Source: Bathynomus jamesi (lineage: Eukaryota; Arthropoda; Malacostraca; Isopoda; Cirolanidae). Taken from it: a stretch of 64,000 nt of DNA. The first letter of the stretch is position 1. Every line of letters starts with the position of its first letter. Both the position numbers and the translations under genes were made by a program. Below are positions 10,736 through 21,816 of the stretch, one piece after another. The notes beneath the pieces were generated by a model. It was given only the letters and a program-made list of their open reading frames with translations. It searched no databases and was not told where the DNA came from. The stretch is from the NCBI GenBank assembly GCA_023014485.1, contig JAJOZX010000939.1, forward strand, positions 450,001 to 514,000. The letters run 5' to 3'.

Positions 10736-11913
10736 TTATTTCTTTATTTATTTATTTATTAATTTTTTTAATTTCTTTTCATTTTCCATCTATATGTAGC
10801 TAGAGGCCCTCTTTTCAAGCGCCACAGAGTCGGCTCTGTGGCTGAAGAGGTGATGGGTCTCTTACTCTCCTGTCCTTTTTTCCCCATTTATTATGCCCTG
10901 AACACTTGTGATTAATTCTCAACCTCGCAGCATATACTGTCTCCGTTCTGGTGTTAATAACCCATTGGGTTGGTGCACTATTAAACTTCATCAATCAATC
11001 AATCAATCGTCAGCCAGACTCCTTACTGAGCGGACGCATTCTCTGGGCTCTCTGATATTGTTTCTACTTTTGGATATTGCCGATAAATTTAATGTTGGAA
11101 AGTTTTGAATTTTATATACTTGCGTTTATATTCACGTTGTTATAGTTAAGTAACTGAGTATTAGTGGTTTTTAGCGATTTAGAAGTTTTTATAGCGTGCC
11201 GGCTTAATTTAATTTAAACTTGTGACGATTATAAACGTTAACTACCTTAACTTGCGCGATGCCGTCGCAGAAAGTGTCGTGAGCTAGGTGTGCGGTTAAT
11301 CGGTGGTATACTGATTTTAAAGATTACAACAGCGGTCCGATGGTGATTACCGAGAGATCGGTTTGTTTCTTTTGTGAGTTAAGCGAAGAGATAGTTGATT
11401 TAAAACGTAGTGTACGCGAAGTGACTGAAAGACTTGCAACGCTTGATGAGGGCAGGGGTAGGCCTACATTTGACGAAGGAAGAACCTATACTAACGTTGA
11501 AGACGTTAGTAAGTTGAAGGGTGAGGTTAGGAACCTAGTTTCTAGTATAGGTAGCTTATCGGGAAGGTTAGACAGAGTTGAGGAAGGCGTTAAGGTTGGT
11601 CCGAGATTAGTAGACGGGGAGGGATTTAGAGTAGTTAAGGGTGGAGCTAGGCGATGTACGTTAGGTGATAGGAATCCCCCCCCCTATCGAGGTTTCGAAC
11701 CCTTTCGCCCAGTTGGATAGAGATGTGAACGAGGGGGAAACGATTTTAATTGGGGACTCCTTAGTGCGTCATAGGGATAAGGAGATCGTTGAACGGAATC
11801 CAACCAAGAGGAGGAGGATCTGTCTACCAGGGGCCAGGGTTGACACAATTAGAGACGAAGTAGATAGGATTGATGTTGTCTCCCGTCATTCGATGTTGGT
11901 GACGATGGTAGGG

Positions 11914-14440
11914 TAGGGCGGGTCGTACTCAGGTGACAACATGAATCTGAAGGAAATCCTACCATCAGGGGTGTCTAAATTATGTGTTTTTACATGGGGA
12001 ATTCAAATATGAGCTTCTTTTTTGGATAGGATAACTCTAACCTACATCATTTTGTATTTCTAAATTGCCAATTTTACCCTTTTGAACCCCTTTATAATAT
12101 ATTAAAAGATATAAGGTAAATCATTTATATTGACAAGGCCAAATCAACTTTACATATATTTATTAATAGGTGAACTGCATGTATATCACTGGATATAATT
12201 ACAAAGATCATTCTCCTGACATCTTGAACTTTGCCAGGTTGCACAAATCCTGCTTTGACTCAGACTTGGACATCAGCTTCCTGCTGGTCTCCTGAGCCCT
12301 GATCCCTCCATCCCTCTTTTCCTGTGAGAAGTACTTAGCAGAAGCCTCAGTCACCATTTTAACAACCCTCTCAATGCTTTGTGTGTGGCAAGGCCAGTTG
12401 CGCACCTCCATGGGGGTGTTGATGAAGTTTTTCACCTCTGAGGTGCTTAGAGAGCAGGTGAGAGGTGGCTCTGACGCACCTTCTGACCAGCTGATCAAGT
12501 CACCGATGCTGGAAGCATCACAATTGATGTCAGGTGTCCTTCTGCTCCTAACAGAGGAGTCCCCCAGCTGAGTGTCCGGGTCCCCTCTCCCCTGATGGCC
12601 AGGATTCTCTCCACCCCTTCAATCCTTCAATCCTCTCCTTCTGATCCTCAGAGCAGAGTAGTGTTTGGAGGATGACTTCACTGTGGGCATACCAAGCAGA
12701 TCTTCTCACAGTTGGCATCACAATATCCAGCACCTCCTTTCTCTGGGACTTGAGGCAGTCCAGCTGAAAGAGGATGTGCCTAGGCCCTTCGATCCAGGAG
12801 TGCTTGACCTTCACGTTGAACCAACATGGGTAATACACTCCAATGATGAATTCCACAATGAATTGCAGAATCTTCAGGTTCTTTCCTTTAAGTCCGTGCT
12901 TTGACACCCAGAGCCTGAGAAGTCTGTTCGCTGTGGTGAGCCAGCGGCTGTGGTTTACTGGTCCTATCTCTAACAGAGCCAGCCCTGCAGGAAGTACTCC
13001 ATCCTTGACTGCACAGACAATTTTATAGCCATAGTATTGATCAGTTGAGAGATCTTGAGTGACCTTGTCAGGAAGCTTGATCAGTGGAGGGCCAACAGAG
13101 ATTCGGGTGAAGTTTGGATTGATATCAAGTCTGTAGCAGAATCAAGGAGCTTTCCTATTGGCCCGGATAATTTTTGTCTGACAGAGTAGGGCCATCAAGG
13201 TCAACAATGAGATGGTGCAGGGGAAGTTCAACAGTGTGCAGGTTGGACACCAACCAGACCAGCTTTCTCCCCAGGTGCAGCTCCAGCTTCCGCACTACTC
13301 CAGCTTTCACACCAGTGTTGACATTTGTTGAGTCTCCTCCAATGGCCAACAAGGTCTTATCATAACCCCTCTCTTTCAGCCAGGCAAACAGGACCTTAGC
13401 AATCTTCTCCGCATGTGACTCCTCTTTAGTTGCTTTCTCTGGGGTAAAGTGGAACAGATAGTAGCTGCCAGGCTCACTAACAACACTATAGTGTTCTTCC
13501 TTGATCTTTGCGGGAAAAGATTGGTCACTGCCCTCAGCTTCCATCATCACATTGGTCAGGTCAATCCGCCCATCAAAGAGGATGCAAGAGATCCCCCCTC
13601 CTCCTGCACTTCTTCTCGAACTGTTCCCCCAGCTCTCTCATCAACTTCTCCTGTGCTCTCTTGACCTTGCTCTTATCAATCACTTACTTGTATTGTCTTC
13701 TGTGATGATTCCTGCGTCAATCAGAGCTGCTGTTGCTATCGCTGCAGTTGGCCTCAGCCCTATGCCATACCTTACACTAGCAAGGGCGATGTTTTGAATC
13801 TCATCATAGTTTTTCTGTACCTTTGCCGAAGCTGCTGGCTCAGGGTCAGTTTGAGGGAAGAGCTCAACTTCAGGAACAAACTCATCTTCATCACCACTTC
13901 TCTCCAATTCCAGATCCTCATCACCATCTGCCAAAAATCTCTTAACATCCTTCCTGGCTGCCTTCTCTGCTACTGCAGCACTTTCCTCCTTGCTCCTTCT
14001 CCTTTTCTCTGCCTTCCTTTCCATCCACTGCCTTTTCAATGTCCTCACCTGTCTCTTGTGCTCTGGTAGATCAGGACCCCCTATTTGGTAGGGTCCCTTA
14101 CTTCCAACCTTAAGTGGAATGGCACACCTTTTTATTTGAGTATTTAAATATTATTATTATTATATGAATTACATTATATGTGTTTATATGAATTAGTTAG
14201 AACAATGCTCTATGAGAGATAACGTGAGCAGCCATGATAGAAAACGTGAGAAGACATATTCTGGGGTAACTACAATAGTAAAATAATCAACAATTTAATA
14301 ATAATCAACTGCAAAATGATGTAGGTTAGGGTTATCAGAATTAAATATTTTCTTCAGAATTGTGTTCTATACACCAACATATGTCATTTGAACACCCCTC
14401 TCCATTGATTTAAAAAAAATGCATAGTATGACCCGCCCTA
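11914..14440 (-). mobile_element. Unclassified DNA transposon with 9-bp target duplication
   Basis: The ends are inverted repeats TAGGGCGGGTCGTACT and the complement of AGTATGACCCGCCCTA (one mismatch in 16). They are flanked by ATGGTAGGG at 11905-11913 and 14441-14449, a perfect 9-bp duplication. The minus strand carries a broken protein with DDE-like motifs. The 9-bp duplication recalls MULEs, but the protein is not a standard MULE transposase, so I leave the superfamily open. Confidence 0.87.
12208..14100 (-). pseudogene. Putative transposase of the 11914-14440 element
   Basis: Read on the minus strand in several frames. A basic N-terminal helix region (LKRQWMERKAEKRRRSKEES) and an acidic stretch come first. 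Next is CILFDGRIDLTNVMMEA (about 13560), which places an Asp as in the first strand of an RNase-H-like DDE fold. KIKEEHYSVVSEPGSYY follows, then LLAIGGDSTNVNTG with a second Asp, LVSNLHTVELPLHHLI, and near the end WPCHTQSIERVVKMVTEAS. I recognise this motif set from an abundant uncharacterised arthropod and cnidarian protein family; the transposase role is inferred from the TIRs and duplication around it. At least three frameshifts are present, so it is inactive. Confidence 0.7.
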
Positions 14441-14856
14441 ATGGTAGGGGCCAACGACTCCTACAGGCACGATACGAGAGTGCCTGATCTTTTGGAGAGA
14501 TACAGGGGGTTAATTAGGTCCCTGAAGGCAAAGTCAGATAGGTCTTTAGTTCTAGGTATTACCCCGAGGCACGGTTTAAATTTTAGGATTACGTCAAAAA
14601 CAATATTTTTGAACACTAAACTAGAAGAGATTTGTGCTCAGGAAAATGTACCCTTTGTAAAGCTGTGGTCAGAATTTAGAGATCCTAGCCTTTTTATAAA
14701 AGATGGGGGTGCATTTCATTGAAATAGGGAATGTTAGGCCACGTAGGTTAATCGATGAGAATGTTCGAAAGCTATATAGGTCAAAGCCCTCTTTAAACGT
14801 TGTGGGTCCGAGAAACGCCGGGCCGACGTGAAAAATCGTTTAAAACGCCGATCCGT

Positions 14857-15565
14857 GCTATAACCGAAACGTAGTTAAAAACTGTAACTCGGGTCTTGTT
14901 GGGGGAACTTGATATAGCGGGTTTTAAACTTTTTACTAATGATAGGTTACATAGGATTGGTGGCGGCGTTTTGTTGTACATTCGTAATTCCCTTAGGGCT
15001 GTCGAGGTTAAGATAGATTTTCCAGCAGCAATTAATGCGATATGCATTGAAGTTAGGGCGCGTAGTTTTAGCTTTAATTTCGTTATTGTTTATAGACCTC
15101 CCGTTCAACTCCTCGACACCGATACTAGATTTTACACACTTCTTGGTAACTTTATTAATAATCGGGATAGTATAGTTGTCGGAGACTATAGCTGCCCTAA
15201 CGTTAATTACGAGACTTTTACTGGTAATGATGAGGGTTTGAGACTGATTGAATTGTTGGAAGATAATTTTTTACGACAGATGATTACCGAACCAACTCGC
15301 GGTGACTATTTTAGACGTGGTGGTGACGAACGACGAAAATATAGTCGAAGGTTTGGAAGTAGGTGAGAGTTTGGTTGTAGTGCACCAAATTATTAGGTTT
15401 AAGCTAATGATAGAAAACAGTAAGAATAGTAACGTAATGGAAGTCCCTGATTTTCGTAGGGCTGATTTTGATAGTTTTGCGGATAGGATGAGAGTAGTGG
15501 ACTGGGATAATTTATTTATGGGTAACGACGCAAATTTTCATTGGGAGGCGTTTAAAGTTTTTTAA
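14857..15565 (+). pseudogene. LINE-C endonuclease domain, N-terminally deleted
   Basis: The endonuclease starts abruptly at ITET (TETW with Trp mutated to stop) and continues GFKLFTNDRLHRIGGGVLLYI, FVIVYRPP and VVGDYSCPNVNYE. The last is an altered GDFNCP box with Asn changed to Ser. The SDH box appears as VVH in VVVHQIIRFKL, and a frameshift lies near 15300. The first part of the domain, including the usual first Asn motif, is missing: ORF1 and this point are only about 30-60 bases apart. These losses make it non-functional. Confidence 0.82.
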
Positions 15566-17194
15566 ATATCGAAAGGGAGTTTATTCCCCGTAGGCCCAAG
15601 CGCGCTAGAAATCATGGTAGGCCCAAGTGGTGGACTCGGGGAAATAGGTGAGTTCATAAACGAGCGTAACAGAGTGTATAGACTTAATAAACGCAATGGC
15701 ACGGTAGCTAACTTTAATAGATATATCGAGCTTAGACGTCAGGTTAAAAGATCTGTTAGGAATGCTAAGCGTAATTTAGAGATACTTATAGCTGCGGATA
15801 GTAAACATAATCTGAAAAAGTTTTTTGATTACGTCAATAATCGTAAGCCGATAAAAAGATAACAGTGGCCCTCTAGTGGACGCTAACAGCGCTTTGGCTT
15901 CCGACGCTCAGGCGATGGCGGGTATTTTTAACAACTTTTTCCGAAAATTTTACCATAGAAGACGTAAATAACGTCCCCGACGTGGACGATATCGTTCCAT
16001 TTAGTAGCGAGGCTAGTTTGAATGAAATAACTGTTTACGAGGGTGAGATTGCGTATTATATTGATAAGCTAAAAGTTAGCAAGGCTCCAGGCCCTTACAC
16101 GCTTTATCGTAGACATTTGAAAGATTTGAAAGACGTTATCGTAGGCCCCTTAACAAAAATTTTTAATCAGTCACTCGAAACGGGGATTATTCCTGAAGAC
16201 TTCAAATTAGCTAACGTTACGCCCACTTTTAAAAAAGGCGACCGCACAGTAGTTAGCAATTATAGGCCCATTAGGTTAACGTCAATTGTCGGTACACTTT
16301 TGGAATCCGTAGTTAGGGATCGTATCGTCGATCATTTAGAAAGTCACGATTTGATTAATAGTAGTCAGCATGGGTTTCGATGCAATAAATCTTGTTTAAC
16401 TAATTTGTTAGAGTTTTATGACGAAATAGTGCGCGAGTACGGTAGGCATAGAGCGGCTGACGTTATTTATTTAGGCTTTAAAAAAGCGTTCGATACAGTT
16501 CCGCATAGAAGATTAATTGCGAAGGTTAAAGCGCACGGTATACGCGGTCAGGTAGCTAACTGGTTAGAGGAATGGCTTCGTGCTAGGAAACAGAGGGTCG
16601 TTGTTAATGGTCGGGAATCGGGGTGGTTGGGTGTAAGTAGCGGTGTCACTCAGGGTTCAGTGTTAGGCCCATTGCTATTCGTAATCTACATTAACGACAT
16701 AGATGTAGGCTTGACCAGTAATGTGTGGTAAAGTTCTTAACGTGAGCGAGAGAAATAGGCTCCAAGACGATGTAAATAGTTTTATGGAGTGGACGGCTAA
16801 GTGGCAGATGCAATTTAACGTAGACAAATGTAAAGTTTTGCATATAGGTTCTTGTAACAACAATTACACGTACACGATGGATGATAGAGAGTTAGCGAGC
16901 GTTGACGAGGAAGTAGATTTAGGCGTACGCATATCTAAGGATTTAAAAGTTAGGAACCAGTGCTTGGAGTCTTGCGCAAAAGCTAATAGGATGTTAGGCT
17001 TCAGAGCGCGTAATTTCGAATTTAAATCGAAGAATATTATATTGCCCCTTTACAAGTTCATAGTCAGACATCACTTAGAATATGCCGTTTTGTTTTGGTG
17101 CCCATATTTGCGTGAGGATACTGATAGGTTGGAAAGGGTTGAGCGACGCGCCACGAAACTAATTGCGTCAACGCAACAAGTTTTACGAAGATAG
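15566..17194 (+). pseudogene. LINE-C reverse transcriptase lacking its catalytic FADD box
   Basis: Well-preserved reverse transcriptase: linker WWTREIGEFINERN-like segment (frameshifted at about 15630), fingers ANVTPTFKKGDRTVVSNYRP, SSQHGFRCNKSCLTNLL, ADVIYLGFKKAFDTVPHRRL (first catalytic position, usual Asp changed to Gly in YLGF), GVTQGSVLGPLLFVIYINDI. Immediately afterwards the sequence jumps from GLTSN to CGKVLNVSERN, so the segment that normally carries KFADDTKL (about eight to ten codons) is gone and the frame shifts. The thumb and connection (MEWTAKWQMQFNVDKCKVLHIG, IILPLYKFIVRHHLEYA) are intact to 17194. The copy cannot be catalytic. Confidence 0.9.
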
Positions 17195-17590
17195 GATTAA
17201 AGAGTTAGACTTGCATTCACTCGAAACTGGGAGATTAAGGTAGGAGCTTATTGAAGTTTTCAAAATCGTTAATAAAATCGATAACGTAAATTTTGACATT
17301 GTTCATTTTCGATAACAGCAATACTCATAATAACGGATTTAAATTACGTGGCAGACGTTTCATTACTATCATCGCCAAAAACTTTTTTACGTTTAAAGTA
17401 ACTGATAAATGGAATAATCTTCCGTGTCCGTCCTGAACTCTACCAGCGTTATGTTTAAAAACCGTTTAGAGAGGCATTTTAAGAATATTAACGTCGTTTA
17501 AAATAATAATGGTCGAGGTTTGAGTTTGTTCACGATTAATGCCAGCTTGTGACATGCCAGCGTGTGATATGCCAGCAATAAAAAAAAAAT

Positions 17591-17949
17591 TAGACTAACA
17601 CGAACATAGATGTAGCTCGTATCGTAAACTAACCTACTTTTCGTTATACTCTTCATACTTTTTTTTTTTGGTCTTCCCTTATCCTCTCTTTACTTGCATG
17701 TCTGTAGTTTTCATGGTATGACAGTGTTTGAGTTAAGACTGTGTTTGCATAGTTTGTAAGCCTTATTTTACTTCTTTTCATCTTTCACCCCTTTCCTATT
17801 CTCTTCGACTATTTTTCCGACTTGTTGGCAGTGGCCGGCAGATGATGATGGTGCGTCTTTCTTTCTCTTTTTCCGATTGAATGTTAACCCACGAGTGATA
17901 GGTGTTGCTACTTACTTAACCTCTTATTCTCTTTTAACCCCCTACTCTC
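17591..17949. other. Unassigned spacer
   Basis: T-rich sequence after the LINE-C tail. No coding or element motif was recognised before the LINE-D endonuclease remnants begin. Confidence 0.5.
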
Positions 17950-19820
17950 TTCTTTCTCTCGGGCTAACCTTAGGGTCTTTGTTAGCCTTAGCTTCTGTAG
18001 ATCTGAAATTTTCTATCCTAAATGACCTATATCAGGTTGTACAGCACCTACTGTCCCTACTCGTATCCCCGATCGCCCTGGAGCTTGGCCCAACATTCTG
18101 GATTTATTTCTTACATCTCATCTTTCTTACTCTATGAAACTTTTTTCCCCGTTGGGCTCCTCCGACCACACTCTTATGTCTGTTTCCTGTCTTATCGCTG
18201 CAATTCGGCCTTTGGATCCTGCCAAAAGGAGGCGGCGTTGCTGATTCGTAGGCCCTTAGGCGGTGTTTCTATGAATTCCCATGGGATGATTAGTACTACT
18301 ACTCCTCCCTCTGACTTTATTATGTCTAAACTTAGAATCTCTTCAAAAGATAGTTTTTCTGCCTTATCTGGGCTCAACTCTAGGAATGCGTACGGTCCTG
18401 ATGGTGTTCTTCCTGTTGTTCTCAAGAACTGTGCTTCTGAGCTGACACCCTGCCTCGGCAAACTCTTTCGTCTTTTTCATCTGGTACTTTTCTTTCCTGC
18501 TGGAAGTTCGCTTTAATTCAGCCTGTCCCAAACAAGGGTGACCGCTCTCAACCCTCTAACTATCGTCCACTTGCTTTGATTTCTTGCTTTGCTGAAGTTT
18601 TTTACTCTATCCTTAATAGGAAGATTCTTAAACACCTCTCTTCTCACAATCTTCTTTCAGTTCCTTAATATGGGTTCCGCAAGGGACGGTCTACTATTGA
18701 TCTTCTTGCATATCTCTCTGACTCTTGGTTATCCACTTTTCAGGATTTTGGTGAAACTTTTGCTATTGCTCTAGCCATCAAAAGCTTTTGATAGAATCTG
18801 GCACAAATCTTTAATTTTGAAACTGCCCTCCTTCGGTTTCTGTCCTTCTATTTGTGCCTTTCTCTCTAATTTCCTTTCTGACCTATCTATAGCTCCGGTT
18901 GTACTAGGTGGCCACTGTTCATTTCCTGTCACACACTTTTTTCCTATTATTTATTAGTGCTTTTTTAAGTCGCACTTCCTGTCCTATTCACTCCTATGCC
19001 GATTATTGCACTCTTCACTTCTCCACCCGCTTCCCAAAGCGAAGCGGTTGGGGCAGAGAAAACATTGTGGCTTTCAATGCTTCAAAAACTCAGTTCCTCC
19101 ATCTATCTACTCATCACACTCTTCCACACGACTATCCCCTTATTTTCAACAACACACAACTCAATCCTTCCTCTTTTGGTGTTTCCTTTTCTCGTGATCT
19201 TTCCAGGAAAGATCACATATACTCTCTTTCCAAAACAGCTTCAAAGAAGTTAGGTGTGCTGTACCGGCTTTGCAGTTTCTTCACCCTCACTCAGTTGATG
19301 TCTCTGTACAGGGGTCTTGTTCTTCCCTGTATGGAATATGCTTCTCATGTATGGGGTGGCTCAACCCACACAGCCGTACTTGACCGGGTGGAATCAAAGG
19401 CATTTCGTCTCATCAGTTCCCCACCTCTTACTGACTGACTTCAATCCCTCTCTCTTCGCCACAGTGTTGCCTCGCTCTCTTTTTAATATCGCTATTATAA
19501 CGGACATTGCTCTACTGAACTCTAACTGTATGCCTCCTCCTTTAAGAAGAGCACGCAGCACCAGACTTTCGACACATTCTCGTTTCTTTTCTGTCCAACT
19601 CCCTAACGCAAAGGTTAACAGGTATTTTCAATTTTCATCTACTGAACCAGTGAACTCTGGAACAATCTTCCTCAATCCATCTTTCCCCCTGTCTATGACC
19701 TCCAATCATTCAAACGCAGAGTGTCCGGAGCTCTCGAAAACCCTGAACCTTGATTTTAGTTCTCTTCTTCGATGGGAGCATTTTTCCGGACATTCGCCCT
19801 AGCCGCTCGTTCCTGCATAA
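17950..19820 (+). pseudogene. LINE-D copy 1: Jockey-like endonuclease/reverse transcriptase, heavily decayed
   Basis: Endonuclease end: YQVVQH and a LGSSDHTLMSVSC-type block at about 18140, the usual SDH motif. After a deletion the reverse transcriptase starts with MSKLRISSKDSFSALSGLN and NAYGPDGVLPVVLKNC. Next come WKFALIQPVPNKGDRSQPSNYRP-like sequence in shifting frames, IHSYADYCTLHFST (the catalytic YADD altered to YADY), LVLPCMEYASHVWGGSTHTAVLDRV and a TRLSTHSRFFSVQLPNA tail. About 25 codons after the YADD box are missing. It ends near TGCATAAAAAG. A second copy lies at 36640-38300. Both are dead. Confidence 0.82.
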
Positions 19821-20244
19821 AAAGTTTCATGGCTGTCATACCACCTCTGCAGAGCACGGGCGGTATAAGCTGGGGCTTTGGGGTTGATGTACATTTTCAT
19901 TGGAATAAATAAGTAGTAGCCCTTCTTCCAGGGTCTATACATATTTGGCTGAAGTAATAGTTCCTGTGCAGACCACAAACTCTGTTCGTCCATTGATCTA
20001 AATTGCATCCCACACCATTACAGAGAATCCATTATGTTTTACCGTATCTTGCAGATGCCAGTAGTATGATGACATTTAGCCAGAGGAATTTGGGGTGCTT
20101 TGAACTTGCCCCTGGAGGGGCCCCTGAAGGCCTTCGCCTCCGTTATGAGGGGGCCACCTTCCTTAAGTTCCTCCCTCCATTTATGGGGTCTCACCGTCCT
20201 TAATTAAGGGCATTTTCCCCTTGATGGCCCCTTGCTGAGCCCCC
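19821..20244. other. Unassigned spacer
   Basis: Moderate-GC sequence with no recognisable gene or element. Confidence 0.45.
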
Positions 20245-20789
20245 TGGATCAAGTAAAGATAATCCCTCCCAGGTCACACTAGTAAAGCAAATCCCTCCCA
20301 AAAATGACCAAGTAAAGATAATCCCTCCCAGAAAGTAAAGTAAAGTGAAGCAGTCTGACATAAGGATAAAAATTAAGAGAATCTTTTTTTAAAAAATGAT
20401 TTATTTGAAAACAAAATTTATTAAAATTCATTTATTACAATGGATCAAGTAAAGATAAGCACCCCAACCTTTTTTAGTTAGCTTTATAAGGCTAACTAAC
20501 GAAAATATCACGACTTAACCTAACCAATCGTTAGATCAACTGTACGCCCTTGACAATTGGTTAGGTTAGGTCGTGATATTTTCGTTAGTTAGCCTTATAA
20601 AGCTAACTAAAAAAGGTTGGGGGTGCTTAACTTTACTTGATCCAAAGACTTTAATTAAAGCGGTATTGCGGTATTGCGGTAAAGCGGTATTACCAACTTT
20701 ACCAAGTAAAGATGATCCCTCTCAAAAAATGATCAAGTAAAGATAGTCCCTCCTTTTTCTGTTGGGAGGGATTATCCTTACTTGATCCA
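20245..20789. mobile_element. MITE with repeated terminal motif and an inner palindrome
   Basis: The left end TGGATCAAGTAAAGATAATC and the right end (its near complement, ending CTTGATCCA) form inverted repeats of about 27 bp. They are flanked by GCCCCC on both sides, a possible 6-bp duplication that is low complexity. The motif AGTAAAGATAATCCCTCCCA recurs with variation near 20252, 20309, 20700 and 20730. The element has no ORF. Its centre holds the TTAGG-core palindrome at 20441-20644, whose arms start with the same GGATCAAGTAAAG. Confidence 0.78.
20441..20644 (+). repeat. TTAGG-core foldback, copy 1
   Basis: A nearly perfect palindrome of about 204 bp. The arms read GGATCAAGTAAAG..GCACCCC..AGTTAGC..AACGAAAATATCACGAC..CCTAACC and then their complement. 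The loop around 20545 contains ACTGTACGCCC. The asymmetric loop gives orientation (plus here). The core is shared with 45083-45283, 61362-61564, 61598-61797 and the split copy at 60663-61112. Confidence 0.92.
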
Positions 20790-21816
20790 GCCCCCTCCTC
20801 CTCGGGGAAAAAAAAAGATTCATCCTCGTCTTCCTTTACGAGAAAAAAAATTCCTCCTGTGGGGTTCTTTCATGGTCTTTCACGAGACAAACAAAAACAG
20901 AAAAACAAACATTCGAGTACTTTTTACACAGTGTTCCGACGTGTTCGTGGCCCCGCTAGTTTTAGCTGCAGGGGTGAGCAACACCCTCACACATCAGGCT
21001 GATAATCTCTGTCAGAGCTAGACATTCAATTTTGAACCTTATAATCTTAATCAATAGAAAAGAAAACTTAAAATAAATATCTGAAAAAGGGAAAAATAGT
21101 CCTAACGAGATTATGCATTGACCTCAAAACATACAATGACTTGTATTGTATTCTCAAAGCATATTATTATAATCCAATACCACATTACCTCTTCGACTGC
21201 AGTTCCATTTTCATATGTCAACATATGCGAACATCACAAAAAATAAATTCAGGTAAAAAACGTTTTAAATAAAAAACAATTTCTTTGTTTAATATTTGTA
21301 GTATGAAAAATAAACTGAAGGCTTATTATTTTAATTTAAATAAATTAATTTCTCTCTTTTTTTAAGGGAAACTGACTTATCTTCATCCGATCTAAAGCTC
21401 AAATACAATAACTTTTTATACATTCATAATCATAACATGCTAAATTGTTTATTTACTTTTAAATATGTAGTTTTCTGTTATTTACATCGATATATACCAT
21501 CACATTCACATTCACATGCCATCTTCTGGTATGTGAACTAATAATTTTACTGCACATCAAATTTCGTTATAAAATTGCGTGAGTTAAAAGAAATTTCTAT
21601 TTATACGTTAAAGGCAACGTAATTTAAAATTTTTAATGGTCTGCTATTTGTATGTACTGTAATATTAATATTATTATTGTGGCCAATTACTGTCTATAAA
21701 TTACACAGGTAACAATCATCATGAAATATTATTATTACTATAGATAATTATTTATATATTTATATATTAGGATGAACATGCGAATACATGTAATTTATAT
21801 TTCATAAGTTCAATTA
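20790..21816. other. AT-rich spacer
   Basis: No gene, repeat family or regulatory element was recognised. An 80-codon open frame at 20782-21021 has no motif. Confidence 0.55.

Larger units (their letters stand above)
8584..11007 (+). mobile_element. LINE-B: 5'-truncated I/Jockey-group retrotransposon with RNase H
   Basis: A dead-on-arrival LINE copy. It begins inside the reverse transcriptase fingers (CLCKVFERMVNRRLLLYLE), continues through RNase H, and ends in an (AATC)n tail (10991-11007). It is flanked by the target duplication GTCAGCCA (8576-8583 and 11009-11016; a preceding C also matches). Truncation at the 5' end plus flanking duplications is the expected product of target-primed reverse transcription. 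Confidence 0.88.
11340..14830 (+). pseudogene. LINE-C ORF1: coiled coil plus SGNH/GDSL esterase, split by a transposon
   Basis: The ORF1 protein of a CR1-type LINE, an RNA-binding protein with a lipase-like SGNH hydrolase fold whose in vivo substrate is unknown. The N-terminal part (11340-11720) has heptad-like helices (LSEEIVDLKRSVREVTERL; VRNLVSSIGSLSGRLDRVEEG). The esterase shows block I ILIGDSLVRH and, beyond the inserted transposon, block III MVGANDSYR and block V near DGGAFH at about 14720. A frameshift lies in the C-run at 11677-11685. The inserted transposon occupies 11914-14440; excising it with one copy of its duplication gives ...TMVGAND in frame. The end near 14720 is also shifted. 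Dead copy. Confidence 0.85.
11017..17590 (+). mobile_element. LINE-C: CR1-like retrotransposon with esterase ORF1, interrupted
   Basis: A near-full-length non-LTR element. It has a non-coding 5' segment, then ORF1 with a coiled coil and SGNH esterase domain, then endonuclease and reverse transcriptase. It ends in AATAAAAAAAAAA (about 17577-17590). The 5' boundary is not seen directly; 11017 is the end of the LINE-B duplication. A 2.5-kb DNA transposon sits inside ORF1 (11914-14440). The clade call rests on the esterase ORF1 and the reverse transcriptase style (YIDKLKVSKAPGP, LTSIVGTLLESVVRD). Confidence 0.85.
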
